Position numbers and translations under genes: made by a program
Shown here: positions 9,721-22,571 of the stretch, piece after piece
Numbering within the stretch: the stretch's first letter is position 1
How the letters are laid out: the number at the start of each line of letters is the position of its first letter
The notes under the pieces: model-generated
The model's database searches: none
Told to the model about the DNA's origin: nothing
What the model saw: the letters and a program-made list of their open reading frames with translations, nothing else
Source: Termitomyces sp. T153
Lineage: Eukaryota > Basidiomycota > Agaricomycetes > Agaricales > Lyophyllaceae
Reading direction: 5' to 3'
NCBI GenBank assembly: GCA_018296165.2
Contig: JACKQL020000116.1
Location: 1-64,000 of the forward strand
Length of the DNA stretch: 64,000 bases

Positions 9721-12139
9721 TGCCAGAGGATGATCAGGAACATTGTTCAATATCTGATACTGTGCTTGAATCTAGGTAATTGTTCTTGTGTGCCAAAGCC
9801 ATGATGTACAGTTGAATGAATGTGGATATCTCATCTGTCTTTGTGTGCATCAAATATACCTGGTGGCTATGTGTAAATGAATTAAGAAAAGGTGAGCTGA
9901 CATTTGTGTGGTGAAAGAACTGTTTCTTTAGCACAGGTGTCTTGCCAAGCGCCATATGTATTTGAGCATCTACAATTCATGAAGGTTAGTGTTTGCTGGG
10001 AATGATAACCAGGTCAATAGTGACGGAATATATTGTCTTGCCTCCTATAAAATGTGAGACAACAAAAAATGGTACTGAGTACTGATTGGGGTGTTGAAAT
10101 AAAATATTAAGAAAATAAAGGAAGGAAAAAGGGAATAGAGAGAGCAATTCAACAGGTTTCTACTTAAGATGTAGACACTTTTTGCAATCTGAGTATGTAT
10201 CATAGTACTCAGATATGTGCTCACAAGCTATGATGGAGAGGGAAATGAACAACTTCTGACTGGATATGATCACCTGATCCAAGTGTAATCAGGCCCAGCC
10301 GTATTGTTGAAGTGCATAGCCAATGTATCCATGCATTCCTGGCCGGAATTTAGAGTGAGATTTCTTCTGGTGCCTACAGCACTTGGCTGCCTCTTCAACA
10401 GATTGTTATGCATTGTAGGTAATTGATTTGCTAACTTTAACTCCAAATATAGTGTAACCAAAGTATAACACACACCCATTGCCTCCATACAGTCTGTTAC
10501 TGTAGGTTTCAAGCACCTGTCAAGTCCTGCACATTGACACTCTCAAACAGACTCATTCATCAAGAGATCTGTGTTGGTAAATGAACAATCAATTCCAGAG
10601 TTCAGGACTGAGTGTTTGATTTCTGAAGCTTATCATCCTTGTCTGCTTCTCTAATCCATTTCTTAAACAAGGTCATAATGTATAAAAGACACCTTAGGAA
10701 AAAGGAAAGACAGAAACAGGAGAGGAAGAAAAAGCAGGCAGCCAGGGAGGCTAAGAAAGTAGCAGGACCAGGTCCATCTTGAATATCAAATCTGTCACCT
10801 TCCAATGTATTGAATAAAATTACTGCAACAGATCCACCCCAGACAGCATGGCCAAACTCCAAAAAAATACTCCTTAGATAGCACAGTGACAGGGTAGCTA
10901 CCCATTTACACATGTATTTGCAGATTAAAGCTACTAAATCAGACCTTGTTAAAATGGATAGATAAAATACCATTTGCAATTGTATACTCTGCAGTTGTAA
11001 CATTGGCTCAGGAAGGAATCACTATGGTGTACAAGTTGGCACTATGGGTGGTACTCAAGTATCAAGTATCCCTAATGCAACTACACTATTTCAAGTTCTG
11101 AACAAACTTGATATTGTCAGAAATCAAAGGGATGAGGCCTAGTTGGACCTCTTCTGTTCAGCATTGGGGAAGGGCAAGTGAGTAGCATCCCCTCCTCAAC
11201 TTCCAGAGGCAAAGAAGGCTTGTACAGGGACTTCTGTGTTTATTGAGGGTTCTTCAACTCAGAGGGCACAATCAGTGCCTTATGATGATGTTGTTTCCAC
11301 TGGCAATGACCAGCTGATGGACAAGCATCCTAACTTCAGGGCACCATAGTTTGCAATTGGACTGTCAAAGCCAGCATTATCAAAGGCTGGGCTGTCAAGG
11401 CCAGCAACAGCTAAGGCTGGCTCTGCAAAGCCAGCTACAACTCCAGTAGTGGCAGATAACCTGTGGTTGTTGCCACCCTAGTAGCCTTTCCTGCAAACAT
11501 GCTGCAGGAGTCAGAGGTGGAATGATCAAGGTCCTCAAACCAAGAACCTACAAGATCCCAGCTGCCCTGTCCCATGAGCAGATTCCAATGGTGCATTGGG
11601 ACCCCCATGATGAAGAGTTCTTTGTCACCCAAGTATAAGCTTCTTGAGCTACAGCAGGTGCCACAGGTGCATTGGACTTGGGGGAGCAATGATGATGACA
11701 ATGTCCCAACATCCAAGCAACACATCTTGGACAGCAACTCAATTGATGACAATGTGCAGCATTGTTGAAGGAAGAAGCACAACACTAACACTGAATGGCT
11801 GTTAGCTATTGATGCTGAGAAGTCCAAGCTGGACCTCAAGCATGTGTACAATACAAGGCTGCCTTCCTGACAGCTGGGAGACTACATTTGTATGTGGGCA
11901 CTTTGAGCACTAGAATGACTTCCAAGGTATTTTGCACCCCAACTTCTACTGGTCACCAACAACCAATGCAGTTTTTGTTGGCAATGAAGCAGTCTTTGCT
12001 TGCTCTTTTGGAAGGGCAGAGTTATTCTATATATCCCCACACTAAGACACTGGTGGGGGAGAGACCTTTTGAGGAACCAAGTAGAAGCTTAAGTAATCAA
12101 AAAGGGGGCTCCCAGACCAAATCTAGAGACTTGTTCTGC
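9721..12139. other. CpG-poor decayed DNA of unknown origin
   Basis: Base composition shifts to that of the surrounding repeats. On the plus strand 10680-10780 reads as a Lys/Arg/Glu-rich run, and 11350-11450 repeats a Lys-Pro-Ala / Lys-Ala-Gly pattern. Both look like fragments of an old transposon-encoded protein, interrupted by stops. No family is recognised. Confidence 0.35.
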
Positions 12140-12500
12140 TGTAAGGGCAACCTCTGGAGGCTGTGGCTCAATCACACAGCTGGCAAAGGGAAATTCAAAG
12201 TTTATTCAGTACTGTACAGTGTTTACTGAGATAACTACTCACCTGGCAAAGGGAAATCTAAAAAGAACAAGTCTGAGGATTCCCTAGGCCAGGTGTGATG
12301 CTTCAGAGGCTTCAGAAGTGTGGGAAACAACTATACAGTATGACAGAGAAAAAAGACCAAAGTGATGTGCCAGCAATTGGTCAGCAGTTACATAAGCTGG
12401 TGGCAGTGTCAAAGGGGCAACACTTGTCTGAATTATTGACAGAGAACTAGTGTAGCCTGAGGGCTAGAACTAGGACCAATAGATAGGGAAAAGGAAGGAG
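12140..12500 (-). mobile_element. Relic LTR of gypsy family E
   Basis: Starts 'tgtaagggcaacctctgga' and shares several blocks with the E LTR at 56385-56744 ('ggctcaatcacacagct', 'agaacaagtctgagga'). The preceding 'gacttgttctgc' equals the internal sequence next to the E 5' LTR, so primer-site sequence is present too. The far end is too diverged to place exactly. Confidence 0.55.
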
Positions 12501-12724
12501 AATGAAGAAAAACTATAGCAGAGGAAATCTGACAAGAACTGGAGAAGGAGAAGGAGAAACAAGTGGGATATCCCCTAACAAGTCCCATGCTTCTCCTTCC
12601 ATTACAGTAATTGGACTATTGTTGAGTGTATAGTCTAGTATAGTCCTTGTTCTGTCCTGTTCTGTATTTCTTCTAGTGTATTTAAAGGGATAATACCCCA
12701 CTCCCACTGTGGCTCCAGCCCCTC

Positions 12725-15484
12725 CAGAGCATCCAGATAATTATTCCCCTCCTTGATTGCCATTTCCTGCTCAAATTCCTCTTTTCTTCAGACAGCAATG
12801 GGTCAAAGCCTATGTCTAGCAGCATGACAAAGTCCTCCACTTCCTCCACCTCTTCCCCATGGAGTTTGCAAGATGCACCTGTCCCTTCCTTATCAACCTA
12901 GGCTACCCCAACACTCCAGCAACTCTGGAGGTTTGGGCAGACTGACTCCTTAATTTCCACAAATGTTATCTGCAAGGAAACCTTTCCAAAACTACACAAG
13001 GCACCTTGGGAATTGATGCCAACCTACAGAACAAGCTCCATGCCCTGGTCAAAGAAATCCATACCAGCCCAAACTCTCATCCATTTGAAGATTCTCTGGA
13101 CCCCTGCCACTCCTTCTATGTGCAATGCAAGGGACCTCAACCTCAACCCTATGAGCAGACTGTTTGACCAACTTGCTGCTCACACACAGGCCCTCTCTAC
13201 TTGCCCCTGGGCAAACTCCATCCCTAGTGCCTTTTATACCTGGGACCTGTCAGGTTCCACTGACCACGGGGGCTCAGCTACACTGGGCAAGTCCTTACTA
13301 GGCGAATGTGATTCCCTGCACTGACAACTGAGCACTTGGGGGTGTTCCAAGCACTGGGGACTTGTGAGGATAGCCAGGGGAAATTGATCCGAGCAAGTCC
13401 GGGGAGGTCCAGAGGGGTAGAGGACAAGTTGCAGGGGAGGGGGATGGACTTGGCAGGGTTCAGGCATAAATCTGTGTGTGAGTATTGTGGGTGCAGAGGA
13501 GGCAGAGGCTACACAGATGACAGGAGTGGAGCCAGAGTTCTGATGGGGATCAACAGGAATTGATGGGGTTTGGAGCTGAGTGTATAGCAGGGTCGGGGGG
13601 GGGGGTAATGAGCATTGGAGGTTTGTAATTGTAATTGCAGAGTTTGTGAGGATGTGATGGTTGAGAGGACTTGAACACAATAGACGGAATCAAATGGAGC
13701 AATATGGAGTCGAACAAAATGAGATGAAGATGAGATGAAAATGAGAATGAGTTCAGGTGGAGACATGGAACAATAACAAAACAATAATGGAATAGAGACG
13801 AGGTAGGACCAGGAGACTGAGAGTAAGGAAAACAGAACATGAGACACAAAACATGAAACACAAGAAGGAACCAATCAGACCATAGGTAACGTTAAGCAAT
13901 ATCAAGACTAGAGTATGAAGAGCTACTCTACGACTTATATACTGACTACAGGGAAGCTCTGGGGGACATCGGCTGTGGTGGCAGAGCTTGGCAGAGCTTG
14001 TCGGAGTTGACAAGTGTCGGTTGTGATTGAGGGGCAGGCCACATTGATATGTTGATGGGATCACTTGGGAATGCGGGCCATCCCAAAGTTGTTGTGATAC
14101 TCTGGGGTAAGTTGGTGAAGCCAGGGTGTTGAGTTGATGACATGTAATGGGGTCAGGCATAGCGGGAGAGTGGTCCCAGGGGCTCAGGAAGTCCAGGGTA
14201 AGTGCCAGCGGCTGCAGGGAAGATGTCGGAGTTGGCCAGGGGGCCATTGGAGTTAGCCAAGAATGTGTCGAAGTTAGCCGGAGTAGGCGTGGAGTGCTGG
14301 GGAAGTTTGACAAAGCATTGGGGGGGGTTCCGGGGGAGTGGGGGTTTGTCAGGTGGTGTACATCCTCAATGGGCCTCAGGGCCTCCCCTGGGCAATGTGG
14401 GCCAACTCTCTAGCAGTGGGCCTCCAAACAGCAGACCTCCTGGCAGATCAGGCCTGCCTATAGACAACTTTCCCCCTCAGCATAGCAATGGGAACAATTA
14501 TTACTACTATTACAATGCCAGACCCCTGCCTCAAACTAAAAATATGCAGGATGACACTCATAATGCACTGGCCCAGAAAGGCAAGCTCAACATTCAAAAA
14601 CCTGAACCTTTCACTGGTCATGACTCCCAGAAATGGAGAATCTTCCTGACACAGTGACTAACAATGTTCCAAGCTAAGCCTATTACCTTCCAGCTTGAGA
14701 GCTCATGAGTAGCCTTTGCCTCATTGTATTCACAGAGCATCACCTTTGACTACTACATAGTGCTACTCCAGTTCAACCCTAACAGCTCTGTGCTCTCCAA
14801 TTGGCTTGCTTTCACCCAGGAGTTCTCTAGTAAGTTCAGCATGTTTGACACTATAGCAGAAGCAGAGGAGAACCTTTGAATATGCAACAATGAACACTTC
14901 ACAACCTTTATTGTACAATTTGAACAAGTGGCCTACAAAATGGGATGGAACTACAATGCTCTCCACTTTGCTCTCTGCCATGCCATGCCTCAATGTATCA
15001 AGGATGTCCTCCACCTTGCCTCCAAGCAAACTACATATGATGGGTACAAGGCACTCATTACACAGATTGACCAATGTTACTGGGAAGACCAGAGCAAGAA
15101 CACTGCACTATGGACCACATGGAACACCTCCAACAACACCAACTGGCAGGCTGGAGCAACCAATGGCAACCAACCCTCAATCCTCACCAACTTTACCAAC
15201 CCCATGCCCCATTTCCCTCAAGGCCAAGAGCCTCCCAGTGCCAACCAACCCCTGGGACCATGCCCCTCTGCCCAACTCAACACTGCTGACCTCCACAAGA
15301 CTCCAGAACCCTTGGACACCAACTCCAACAACCTCAATGATGCTCCAGACTCTGCCAACAATCAAGAAGCCCTATGTGCAAACAAGATTCAGAACAGGCC
15401 CTGGATTGATGTACCAGAGAAGACTTAGGAGAAACAATGGAAGGAGGGTGCATGCATCCTATGTGGTGAGCAGGACATTTTATC
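12725..15484 (+). pseudogene. gag: gag of copy B (interrupted)
   Basis: The N-terminal part (12725-13240) contains 'FLHLFPMEFARC', 'NLGYPNTPATLEVWAD' and 'LGIDANLQNKLHALVKEIHTSPN', matching Gag of element A. A solo LTR interrupts at 13248. Gag resumes near 14370 with the family's Tyr run ('GNNYYYYYN'), then 'KPEPFTGHDSQKW' and 'ITFDYYIVLLQFN'. The zinc knuckle near 15450 (CX2CX4HX4C, still readable as CILCGEQD...) is damaged. Premature stops include TAG/TGA at 13167, 14655 and 15428. The protein would have formed the virus-like particle and packaged RNA. Confidence 0.7.
13248..14365 (-). mobile_element. Solo LTR (A-family) inside gag of copy B
   Basis: Begins 'tgtcaggttccactgacc' at the point where gag breaks off. 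It contains the family's 'aatatcaagact' (about 13895) and TATA sequence, reading on the minus strand. The last 25 or so bases are eroded, so the right end and target duplication (left side 'ggacc') cannot be confirmed. Confidence 0.7.
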
Positions 15485-15599
15485 AGTAGTTGCCCTAAAT
15501 GCCAAATGATGGGATGTGCCATAGGGACCATCAGTGGAGAAGACTGCAACTACTAGTTCATGGGAAACAACTTAGTGGTTTAGGTCTTGAAGATGCACT

Positions 15600-17185
15600 A
15601 GATCATGGACCAGACTCTGACATGTTCTCCACCCTGACTGCACTCCTTTGTGCAATGGTACTCACTCTGAATGACCTCTCAGCACATCTCCCTTCCCACT
15701 CCTCCCACACCCTCCTCCTCTGCACCACCTTCTCCTGCACCACCCTCCCCTTTTCCAATGACCTCATCCCCACACTGGTTGACAGTGGTGCCACTGATAA
15801 CTTCATTGACAAATTCTTGGCAGCACTTGCTTCCCAACACCTCTGATGTCTCCCCACTCCAATCCTCCTCAAACTCTTTGATGGTAACCCCACCTCCACC
15901 AGAGATATCACACACTGTGTGGAAACAACTGTGACCTTTGCCAATGGATAATGCTAAGACCTCCAACTACTCATCACTAAACTACACCCCTCTGCCTCTA
16001 TTGTCCTAGGCTTTTCATGGCCCTGCTCCACCAATCCCCACATTGACTGGCCTAATCTCACTCTTTGCCTTGACCAGGACAACCCAACCAACTCTGGACC
16101 AGTACTCTTCAATGTCTCACCCCCCCCTTCAAGAGCCCTGAAGGTATGACCAACAACTCCTAGACTCCCCCACAGCTTTGCTCAAAGTCCATGCAGTCAT
16201 TTATCATCAACCTCCAACTTGACAGCTCACCAACTGCTCTCCCTGCCCTTGTCAACAGCAGCAACTCCAGCACCTTCATCAACAACCAGCTCAACCTCTG
16301 ACACAATGACCTCAACAAACCACTTGAGCTCCAACTCTTTGATGGAAGCCCTGCCACAACAGGAATCACTTAATACTACAATAATTCCCTCACTCTTGAC
16401 AACAATTTGAAGTTCCAGGTCTGGCTCCTTGTCACCCAGCTCCCCTGTCAACTCCAATCATGCTTGGACTTCCATGGCTGCAGGACATCAACCCTAACAT
16501 TGACTGGAAGAACCTCACCATGCAATTCTTCAGCTCTGAAGCAAGTTTAGCAGCCACCATCCCCCTTTGCATCCAGTCCACCTTGGGCTCCAACATCCCT
16601 GACCTTGATGCCAACACCTCCAGAGCAACCAAAGGCCCCTCAACCCTCAACAACAACCAGGAAGGTGAAGACAATGTGCCTCTGCCCCAGTCATTCTTGA
16701 ATAAAAACTTGACAGCTGCTCCCCAACATACCCCAGAATCAATACAAAGGTCTGCAGTACCCCAACCAACAATGCCCAACCCCTCTAAACAGCCCTGCCA
16801 CCACTCCATACCCAACTGCTGCCACCCCATTGCCCACTCCCATCAATCCCAGAGATCTCAACATCAAAATTATTAGTGCAATCCCCTTTGCATGCATTTT
16901 ACAAGATGGCACCCCACCTTCCAACTACAAATCACACCAGCCCTACCAGAAGAATACCTCCACACAGAAACTACTCTGCTGGAACAAAAAACAGAAGAAC
17001 AGATTCTATACAAAGTAGTTCCCCTGGAATATTATTAATTTGCTGACATATTCTCTGAAGGGAGTGCAAAAGAACTTCCTCTGCATCAGTTCTACAATCA
17101 CAAAATTGATCTCAAAGAAGGCACCTCACCCACATTTGGCAGAATCTACAACATGTTCAAGATTGAACTCCAGGCCCTGAAGAAT
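15600..17185 (+). pseudogene. Tandem retropepsin domains and pol linker of copy B
   Basis: The first aspartic protease core is at 15770-15815 ('LVDSGATDNFID'), followed by 'LFDGNPTSTRDITH' and 'IVLGFSWPCSTNPHIDW'. A second, homologous domain follows at about 16190-16520: 'FPALVNSSNSSTFI', 'LELQLFDGSPATTGIT' and 'NPNIDWKNLTMQF'. In the second copy the catalytic Asp is Asn. The linker ahead of RT ('GTSPTFGRIYNM') ends near 17180. Several stops are present. Confidence 0.65.
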
Positions 17186-17418
17186 TACCTCAACAACATG
17201 CTTGGGAACCTTCTACACCTGTTTGATGATCCCCATGGATCTCAACTACAACATCTACAACAAAAAACTCCTTGTGATTGTTGAAGCCTTCCACCAGTGG
17301 AGGACCTACTTTGAAGGATCTCCACACCTCATCCAAGTCTACTCTGACCATAACAATCTGCAGTACTTCCCAACCATGAAACAGCTCAGCCACTGCCAAG
17401 CTTGATGGTCTGAAACTC

Positions 17419-18569
17419 TGTCAGATTCTGCTGACCATAGGGGCTCAGCTACACTAGGTGAATCCTTACTAGGCAGACACAATATCCTGCACTGATAACT
17501 GGGCATTCAGAGAAGGTCTAGACATTGGGGCTTTGTGAGGATAAGTGATGGGGAGTGATCTGAACAAGTCTAGGGTGGTACAGAGAGGTCTAGAACAAGT
17601 TGCAGGAAAGGGGTTGGACTCAATAGGATATTAGGTACAAGTCCAGAAGTGAGTATTAGGGGTGTGGGGCAAACAGAGGCTATGTGAGTGATGGGAGTGG
17701 GGCCAGAGTTTGATGGGGGATCAACAAAAGTTGATGGGTTTTGGGGCTGTGCAAATAGTGAGGTCTGGAGTGGGTTCAAAAAATGTTTGGATCTATAATC
17801 ATAAGCATGGAGTTTGTAAAGGCATTAGGGTTGAAAGGACTTGAACACAGTAATGGAAACAGAGTCAAAGGAGACAAGATGGAGTTGAGGCAAGATTGAG
17901 ATGAGAACAAAAATAGATTCAAGCAGAGATACAAAACAATAATGAGAACAATAATGAAAATAGAGACAAGACAAGACCAGGAGACTGAGATAAGACTGAG
18001 AGACTGAGATAAAGGGAAAGATAATATGGAACATAGAATACAAGACAGAAACAATCAGACCATAAGTAATGTTAAGCAATATTAAGACTAGAGTATGGGG
18101 TGCTACTCTACAACTTATATACTGACTACTTGAGAGCTCTAGGGGACAGTGGGTGTGGCAGTGGGGCTTGTCAGAGCCATGCAGAGTTGACAGGGGTCAG
18201 TTGTGATCAGGGGACAAGCTGCAAGTGATATTCTGATGGAATCAATTGAGGATGCAGGCTGTCCTGGGTTTGTCATGATGCTCTAGGATTAGTTGGGCAA
18301 ACTAGGGAGATAAGTTGGTGATGCACACTGGAGTTAGGAACAGTGGGGGAGGGTCCCAAGGGCTCAGGAGAGTCAGGTGAAGCATTGATGGCTGCAGAGA
18401 AGGCATCAGAGTTAGACAGGAGGCCATTGGAGTTTGCCAGCAGAGTTACTCAGAGTGGGTGCCATGGGTGGGCAAAGGTTGGGGAAGTCAAAGGAGGAGA
18501 TGGAAGTGAACTCTGGGGAAGTGAGGTGGCTGGAAACAAGGTCTGGAGTTCTGGGAATGGGTCATGACA
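17419..18569 (-). mobile_element. Solo LTR in RNase H region of copy B
   Basis: Runs from TGTCAG to CATGACA (1,151 bp), flanked by 'aactc' on the left and 'aaccc' on the right, a target duplication with one C/T difference. Joining the flanks restores the RNase H frame ('SETLLEYNFTIHY'), which confirms the insertion. It contains the family TATA and 'aatattaagact' motif on the minus strand (near 18085). Confidence 0.85.
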
Positions 18570-19493
18570 AACCCTCTTGGAGTATAACTTCACCATCCAC
18601 TACTGCCCCAGACAACTTGGTGCAAAGCCCAACACACTCACTTGAAAGTCCAACATGTATCCAAAGAAGTCATTTGAAGCTGAGCAGAACACATTCAACC
18701 ATTAAGTGGTAATCCCCCCTGAGCATTTGCATGCCATGCTGATTATGAATGAAGAAGGAATCCTCCACCAAATCAGAAACTCTTCTCCAGACTCCTTCAC
18801 CCAGCATAATCTCTGCAACAGCTCTGCCAATGAGTCAAATGCCAACAACCCCTTCACACTGTCTTTGGACCACTGCCTCCTACTTTGGAGTGGATAAATC
18901 TATGCTCCAGACTACAAGTCCATTTGTCTCAACATACTTGGGCAGCACCATGACCACAAACTCTGGGGACACCCAAGAATTTGTAAGACTCTCCAACTCA
19001 TCTCCTGGACTTTACACTTGGCCAGGAATGAAAAAGGACATCACACAATACATAAGGGCCTGCGAACCTTGTCTCTGGGCCAAAGTACCCCACCACTGCC
19101 CTCACAGACTGCTGAAACCCCTCCCTGTCAGCCAATGCCCCTGGTCCTCAGTTTCAATAGATCACATTATTGAACTCCCCAACTCCAAGGGCTTTGAGGC
19201 AATCCTCATAGTCATCTGCCACCTCACCAAGCAAGCCCTCTTCATCCCCTGCTACACCACTGAATTCCTCAAACATGTCTTCTTCACACATGGACTCCCA
19301 GACAACATCATCTCCAACTGTGGCCTACTGTTTGTCTCCCATTTCTGGCAGTTGTTATGCAAGGTGCTTGAAATAAAAACCAATCTATCAACTGCCTACC
19401 ACCTGAAGACCAACAGACAAACAGAATGAGTAAACCAAACATTGAAACAGTATCTCTGCCTCTACATGAACTATTTATAGAATGATTAGTGTT

Positions 19494-20642
19494 TGTCACA
19501 ACCCATTCCCAGAACCCCTGACCTTGTTTCCAGCTATCTCACTTCTCTGAAGTTCATCCCCATCTCTTCCTTTGACTTCCCCAACCTTTGCCCACCCATG
19601 TCACCCACTCCAGGTAACTCCAACACTTCCCCAGCAAACTTTGATGGCCCCCTGGCTAACTCTGATGCAATCCCTGCAGCCATCACTGCTTTCCTTGACT
19701 CTCCTGAACCCCTGGAACCCTCCCCCACCATTTCTGACTCCACTGTAAGTCACCAGCTCATCACTCTGGTCTACCTAACCTACTCCAGAGCATCATGACA
19801 ACTCCAGGACAGCCCACATTTTCAATTGATCCCATCAGAATATCACTGTGGCCCATTCTGTGATCACAACTGACACCTATTGACTCTGCATGGCTCTGAC
19901 AAGCCCTGCCACCACACCCACTGCTCCCTGGAGCTCTCTAGTAGTCAGTATATAAGTTGTAGAGTAGCACCTTGTACTCTAGTCTTGATATTACCTACCT
20001 ATTGCTTAATGTTACCTATGGTCTAATTATTTCTGTCTTGTGTTTTGTGTTCCATGTTATGTTTCCTTTCCTCTCAGTTTCCCAGTCTTGTCTCATTTCT
20101 ATTTCCATTATTGTTCTTGTTATTGTTTTGTATCTCCACCTGAATCTATTTTCATTCTTGTTTCAATATTGTCTCAACTCCATCTTGTCTTGTTTGACTG
20201 TTTCCATCATTGTGTTCAAGTCCTTTCGACCCTAATGCCTTTACAAAACTCTATGCTTACAATTATAAACTCAAACATTCTTTAAACCAACTCTGGACCT
20301 TGCTATTTTCTCAGCCCCAAAACCCATCAACATCTGTTGATCACCCATCAAGCTCCAGCTCCACTCCCATCACTTGCATAGCCTCCACTTACTCCACATC
20401 TTCAGTATTTGCTTCTGGACTTGTACCTGCTGCTTTGTCAGGCCCAACCCTTCCCCAGCAACTTGTCTTAGACTTCTCCAGACCATCCCAGACTTGTTTG
20501 GATCATTCCCCCTTGCTTACCCTCACAAGTTCCCAATGTCTAGACCTTCTCTGAGCACTGAGTTATCAGTGTAAGACATTACATCCACTTAGTAAGAATT
20601 TGCCCAGTGTAGCTGAGCCCCCATGGTCAGCAAAACCTGACA
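19494..20642 (+). mobile_element. Solo LTR in integrase of copy B
   Basis: Opposite orientation to the other two: starts TGTCACAACCC and ends AACCTGACA (1,149 bp). It carries 'agtatataagttgtagagt' and, 32 bp after the TATA start, 'agtcttgatatt'. The integrase reading resumes after it ('LLTITCLTPPPEF...'). Flanks 'gtgtt' and 'gcaca' differ at most positions, so the target duplication has decayed or was not simple. Confidence 0.8.
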
Positions 20643-21265
20643 GCACACAGAACTTTTCCTTGCCAAGTTTACTTACAATAACATGCCTCACTCCACCACC
20701 AGAGTTTCCCCCTTCTATGCCAACAAGGGCTACAACTCCCAACTCACACTATCCCTCAAAGATATTCTCTCCCACATTGCTTATAATGGCACCAAAGACC
20801 TCTGATCCCTCCACCAGTTCCTCCAGGATGAAAATAACACCACCAATTAAGCCTACTCCAAACATGCCAATGCCTGACAAGATCTCACCCCCAACTGGCC
20901 CTGGCACCTTGGTTTGGCTTGATTGACAAAACCTCAAGACCCAGAGACGCTCCATTAAGCTCAATCACAAACAACTCAGCCACTTCAAGATTCTCTGGAA
21001 GGTCTCCATGCATGCCTACAAGCTTGACCTACTCCTAGGCCTGAAGGGCCTCCACTCCATCTTCCATGTGTGCCTCCTCAAAAAATATGCTCTGGACCTC
21101 TTTTCCAGACAACACTCCAGTCAACTGCCCCTAGTCAAAGTCAAGGGCAAATATCTCTACAAAGTTGACCAGATCCTTGACTCCTGCTTGGTCTGCAGCT
21201 GACCTCAATACTTGGTCCATTAGAAGGGCTACAGGCCTGAGGACAACACTTGAGAACTCCAAAGG

Positions 21266-22350
21266 GATGGAGCCCAGTGCTACCAATGCCATTGAGGAGG
21301 ATGCAGTGCTCCCTGGCCCAGCCTATCAGAATGTGTCAGCCTAGTGAAAAGAAGGAATAGAACAGACTCACAAAGTATCCCCCACCACTCTGAGGCTCCC
21401 TCATTGGCAAGCCACTCCTCCCACTTCCTCACTACCTCTACCATAGCCCAAGGGACCTCTATGTGGGGCACCTCCTCACCCACCCATGCCCCTGACCCCT
21501 CCAACCACTGCACTGCCATCTCTGCCTGCACCTCCAACTACTCCATCCATGTCTGCAACTTCTGGAGCTGTGATAGCTCCTCTGTGGCCATCCTCATAGC
21601 TGTCTCCTTATCCCTCCATGCTGTATCCCTGTTCCTCCATGCCTCATCCTGCTCCCTCTGCATCATGTCCCTATCCTCCTCAATCCTTTGAACTTCCTCC
21701 TCACAGGTAACTAGTGACCTCTCCAGCCCCTCAACCTAACAATGCAGGAAAGTTTTGGTGACCAACTATAACATCACTATAGACTGCTTGATTGGGGCCC
21801 CAGAGCTCAGGGAATACACCTGGGGGCCCAGGAGCCCTGTCATCAACTGCTCACCCCAAGCTTGCTTGCTCAGTCCTGCCTCTGATAGCAGGAACACCCT
21901 CTGCTTACTCTTGTCACATGCTGTAGGGACCTCTTCCCTCTGCTCATCCTGCAGGGGCTCAACCTTCATTGATGACTGCCCCACACTACTCCTGCCCTCT
22001 ACTCTGGAGCCCCTCCCTGACATCTTGCCCCTCCACCCTTCTTCCAACTATGCTGCGACCCACTCTTGATCCCAACCCTGCTCTATAGCAGCACAGGCAG
22101 CATGCCAACTTGATATGACAGAGCACTTCTCATGCTGCAAACAACATGGGAGACACCAACATGTCCCACCACAACCCTGGCATGAGCTCCTCAAACTTGC
22201 ATTGCTTCTCCCATTGAGTGCAATATACACACTGTGAGGACAAGTTAGCTCTAACAGAGTATTACTATACTAGTCACTTACTGGGGCCACCACCTGGCAC
22301 TACTCAAGGGTTGGGGGACCCCTTGCCCACCCCATGGCCTCCACAAACTG
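21266..22350 (-). pseudogene. Antisense accessory gene of copy B (degenerate)
   Basis: On the minus strand, 22350-22300 holds the short first exon ('VMLEQFVEAMG' before a weak GTGGGC donor). After an acceptor 'acctcacag' the next exon opens with a CX2CX6C motif ('CVYCTQWEKQC'). After a 2-nt frameshift a second one follows ('CLPCCLQHEKC', then 'WHAACAAIEQGW'). Downstream are 'RKWEEWLANEG' and a GTGAGT...ATAG intron leading to 'WAREHCILLN'. The order, motifs and intron places equal those in element A. The gene runs opposite to pol of copy B. Confidence 0.6.
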
Positions 22351-22571
22351 CTCCAGCATCACCTCCACCTGTGCAATCCTGTAAGCTATGGAAACAGGTC
22401 AGACTACACCCAGACCAAGGCTAGGCCTGGGACATGAGGTGGGGGCCACCCCCACTGCCAACTGCACTGGAACTCCACTTAATAAAATCCCCAAAGGACC
22501 TGCCACAGCTGTGAACAATTCTGTCAAGACTCAGTTAGTAATTCCAGAATGCAAGAAATGGAATCACACTC

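Larger units (their letters stand above)
12690..21265 (+). mobile_element. Ty3/gypsy chromovirus copy B (degenerate, with three nested solo LTRs)
   Basis: Pieces of gag, protease, pol and chromodomain lie in order on the plus strand and align with element A. The left end (near 12690) starts inside gag without a 5' LTR, and the right end fuses directly into exon 3 of the antisense gene. Three LTRs of the same family interrupt it. Most of RT is deleted near 17200. Stops are frequent and CpG is almost absent, so B is old and inactive. Confidence 0.85.
17190..21265 (+). pseudogene. pol: pol 3' part of copy B: RNase H, integrase, chromodomain; RT deleted
   Basis: At about 17200 the sequence passes from the RT N-terminus ('YLNNML') straight into RNase H ('[21 protein letters not shown]'), so roughly 1 kb with the catalytic RT core is missing. 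After the solo LTR at 17419 come the H2C2 region ('WPGMKKDI', 'CEPCLWAK') and the integrase core ('SIDHIIELP', 'NIISNCGLLF', 'TAYHLKTNRQTE') up to 19493. The integrase C-terminus and a chromodomain remnant ('LDSCLVCS') follow the second solo LTR (20643-21265). The second integrase Asp is Asn. Multiple stops are present. Confidence 0.7.

Noticed and set aside
10602..11003. 133-codon minus-strand frame with apparent transmembrane segments
   Set aside because: The plus strand of the same stretch encodes a Lys/Arg/Glu-rich run. Antisense reading of AAG/AAA-rich sequence gives Phe/Leu, which mimics membrane helices.
13590..13610. Poly-G run in the solo LTR as a regulatory element
   Set aside because: It corresponds to variable G-rich spots in other LTRs of the family and is not conserved in position or length.
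14202..14657. 151-codon plus-strand frame
   Set aside because: It crosses from the solo LTR into gag of copy B. Only its last part (Tyr run onward) is real gag.
17419..18569. LTRs at 17419 and 19494 as the two ends of one short element
   Set aside because: They are in opposite orientations and copy B integrase lies between them in its normal order, so they are separate solo LTRs.
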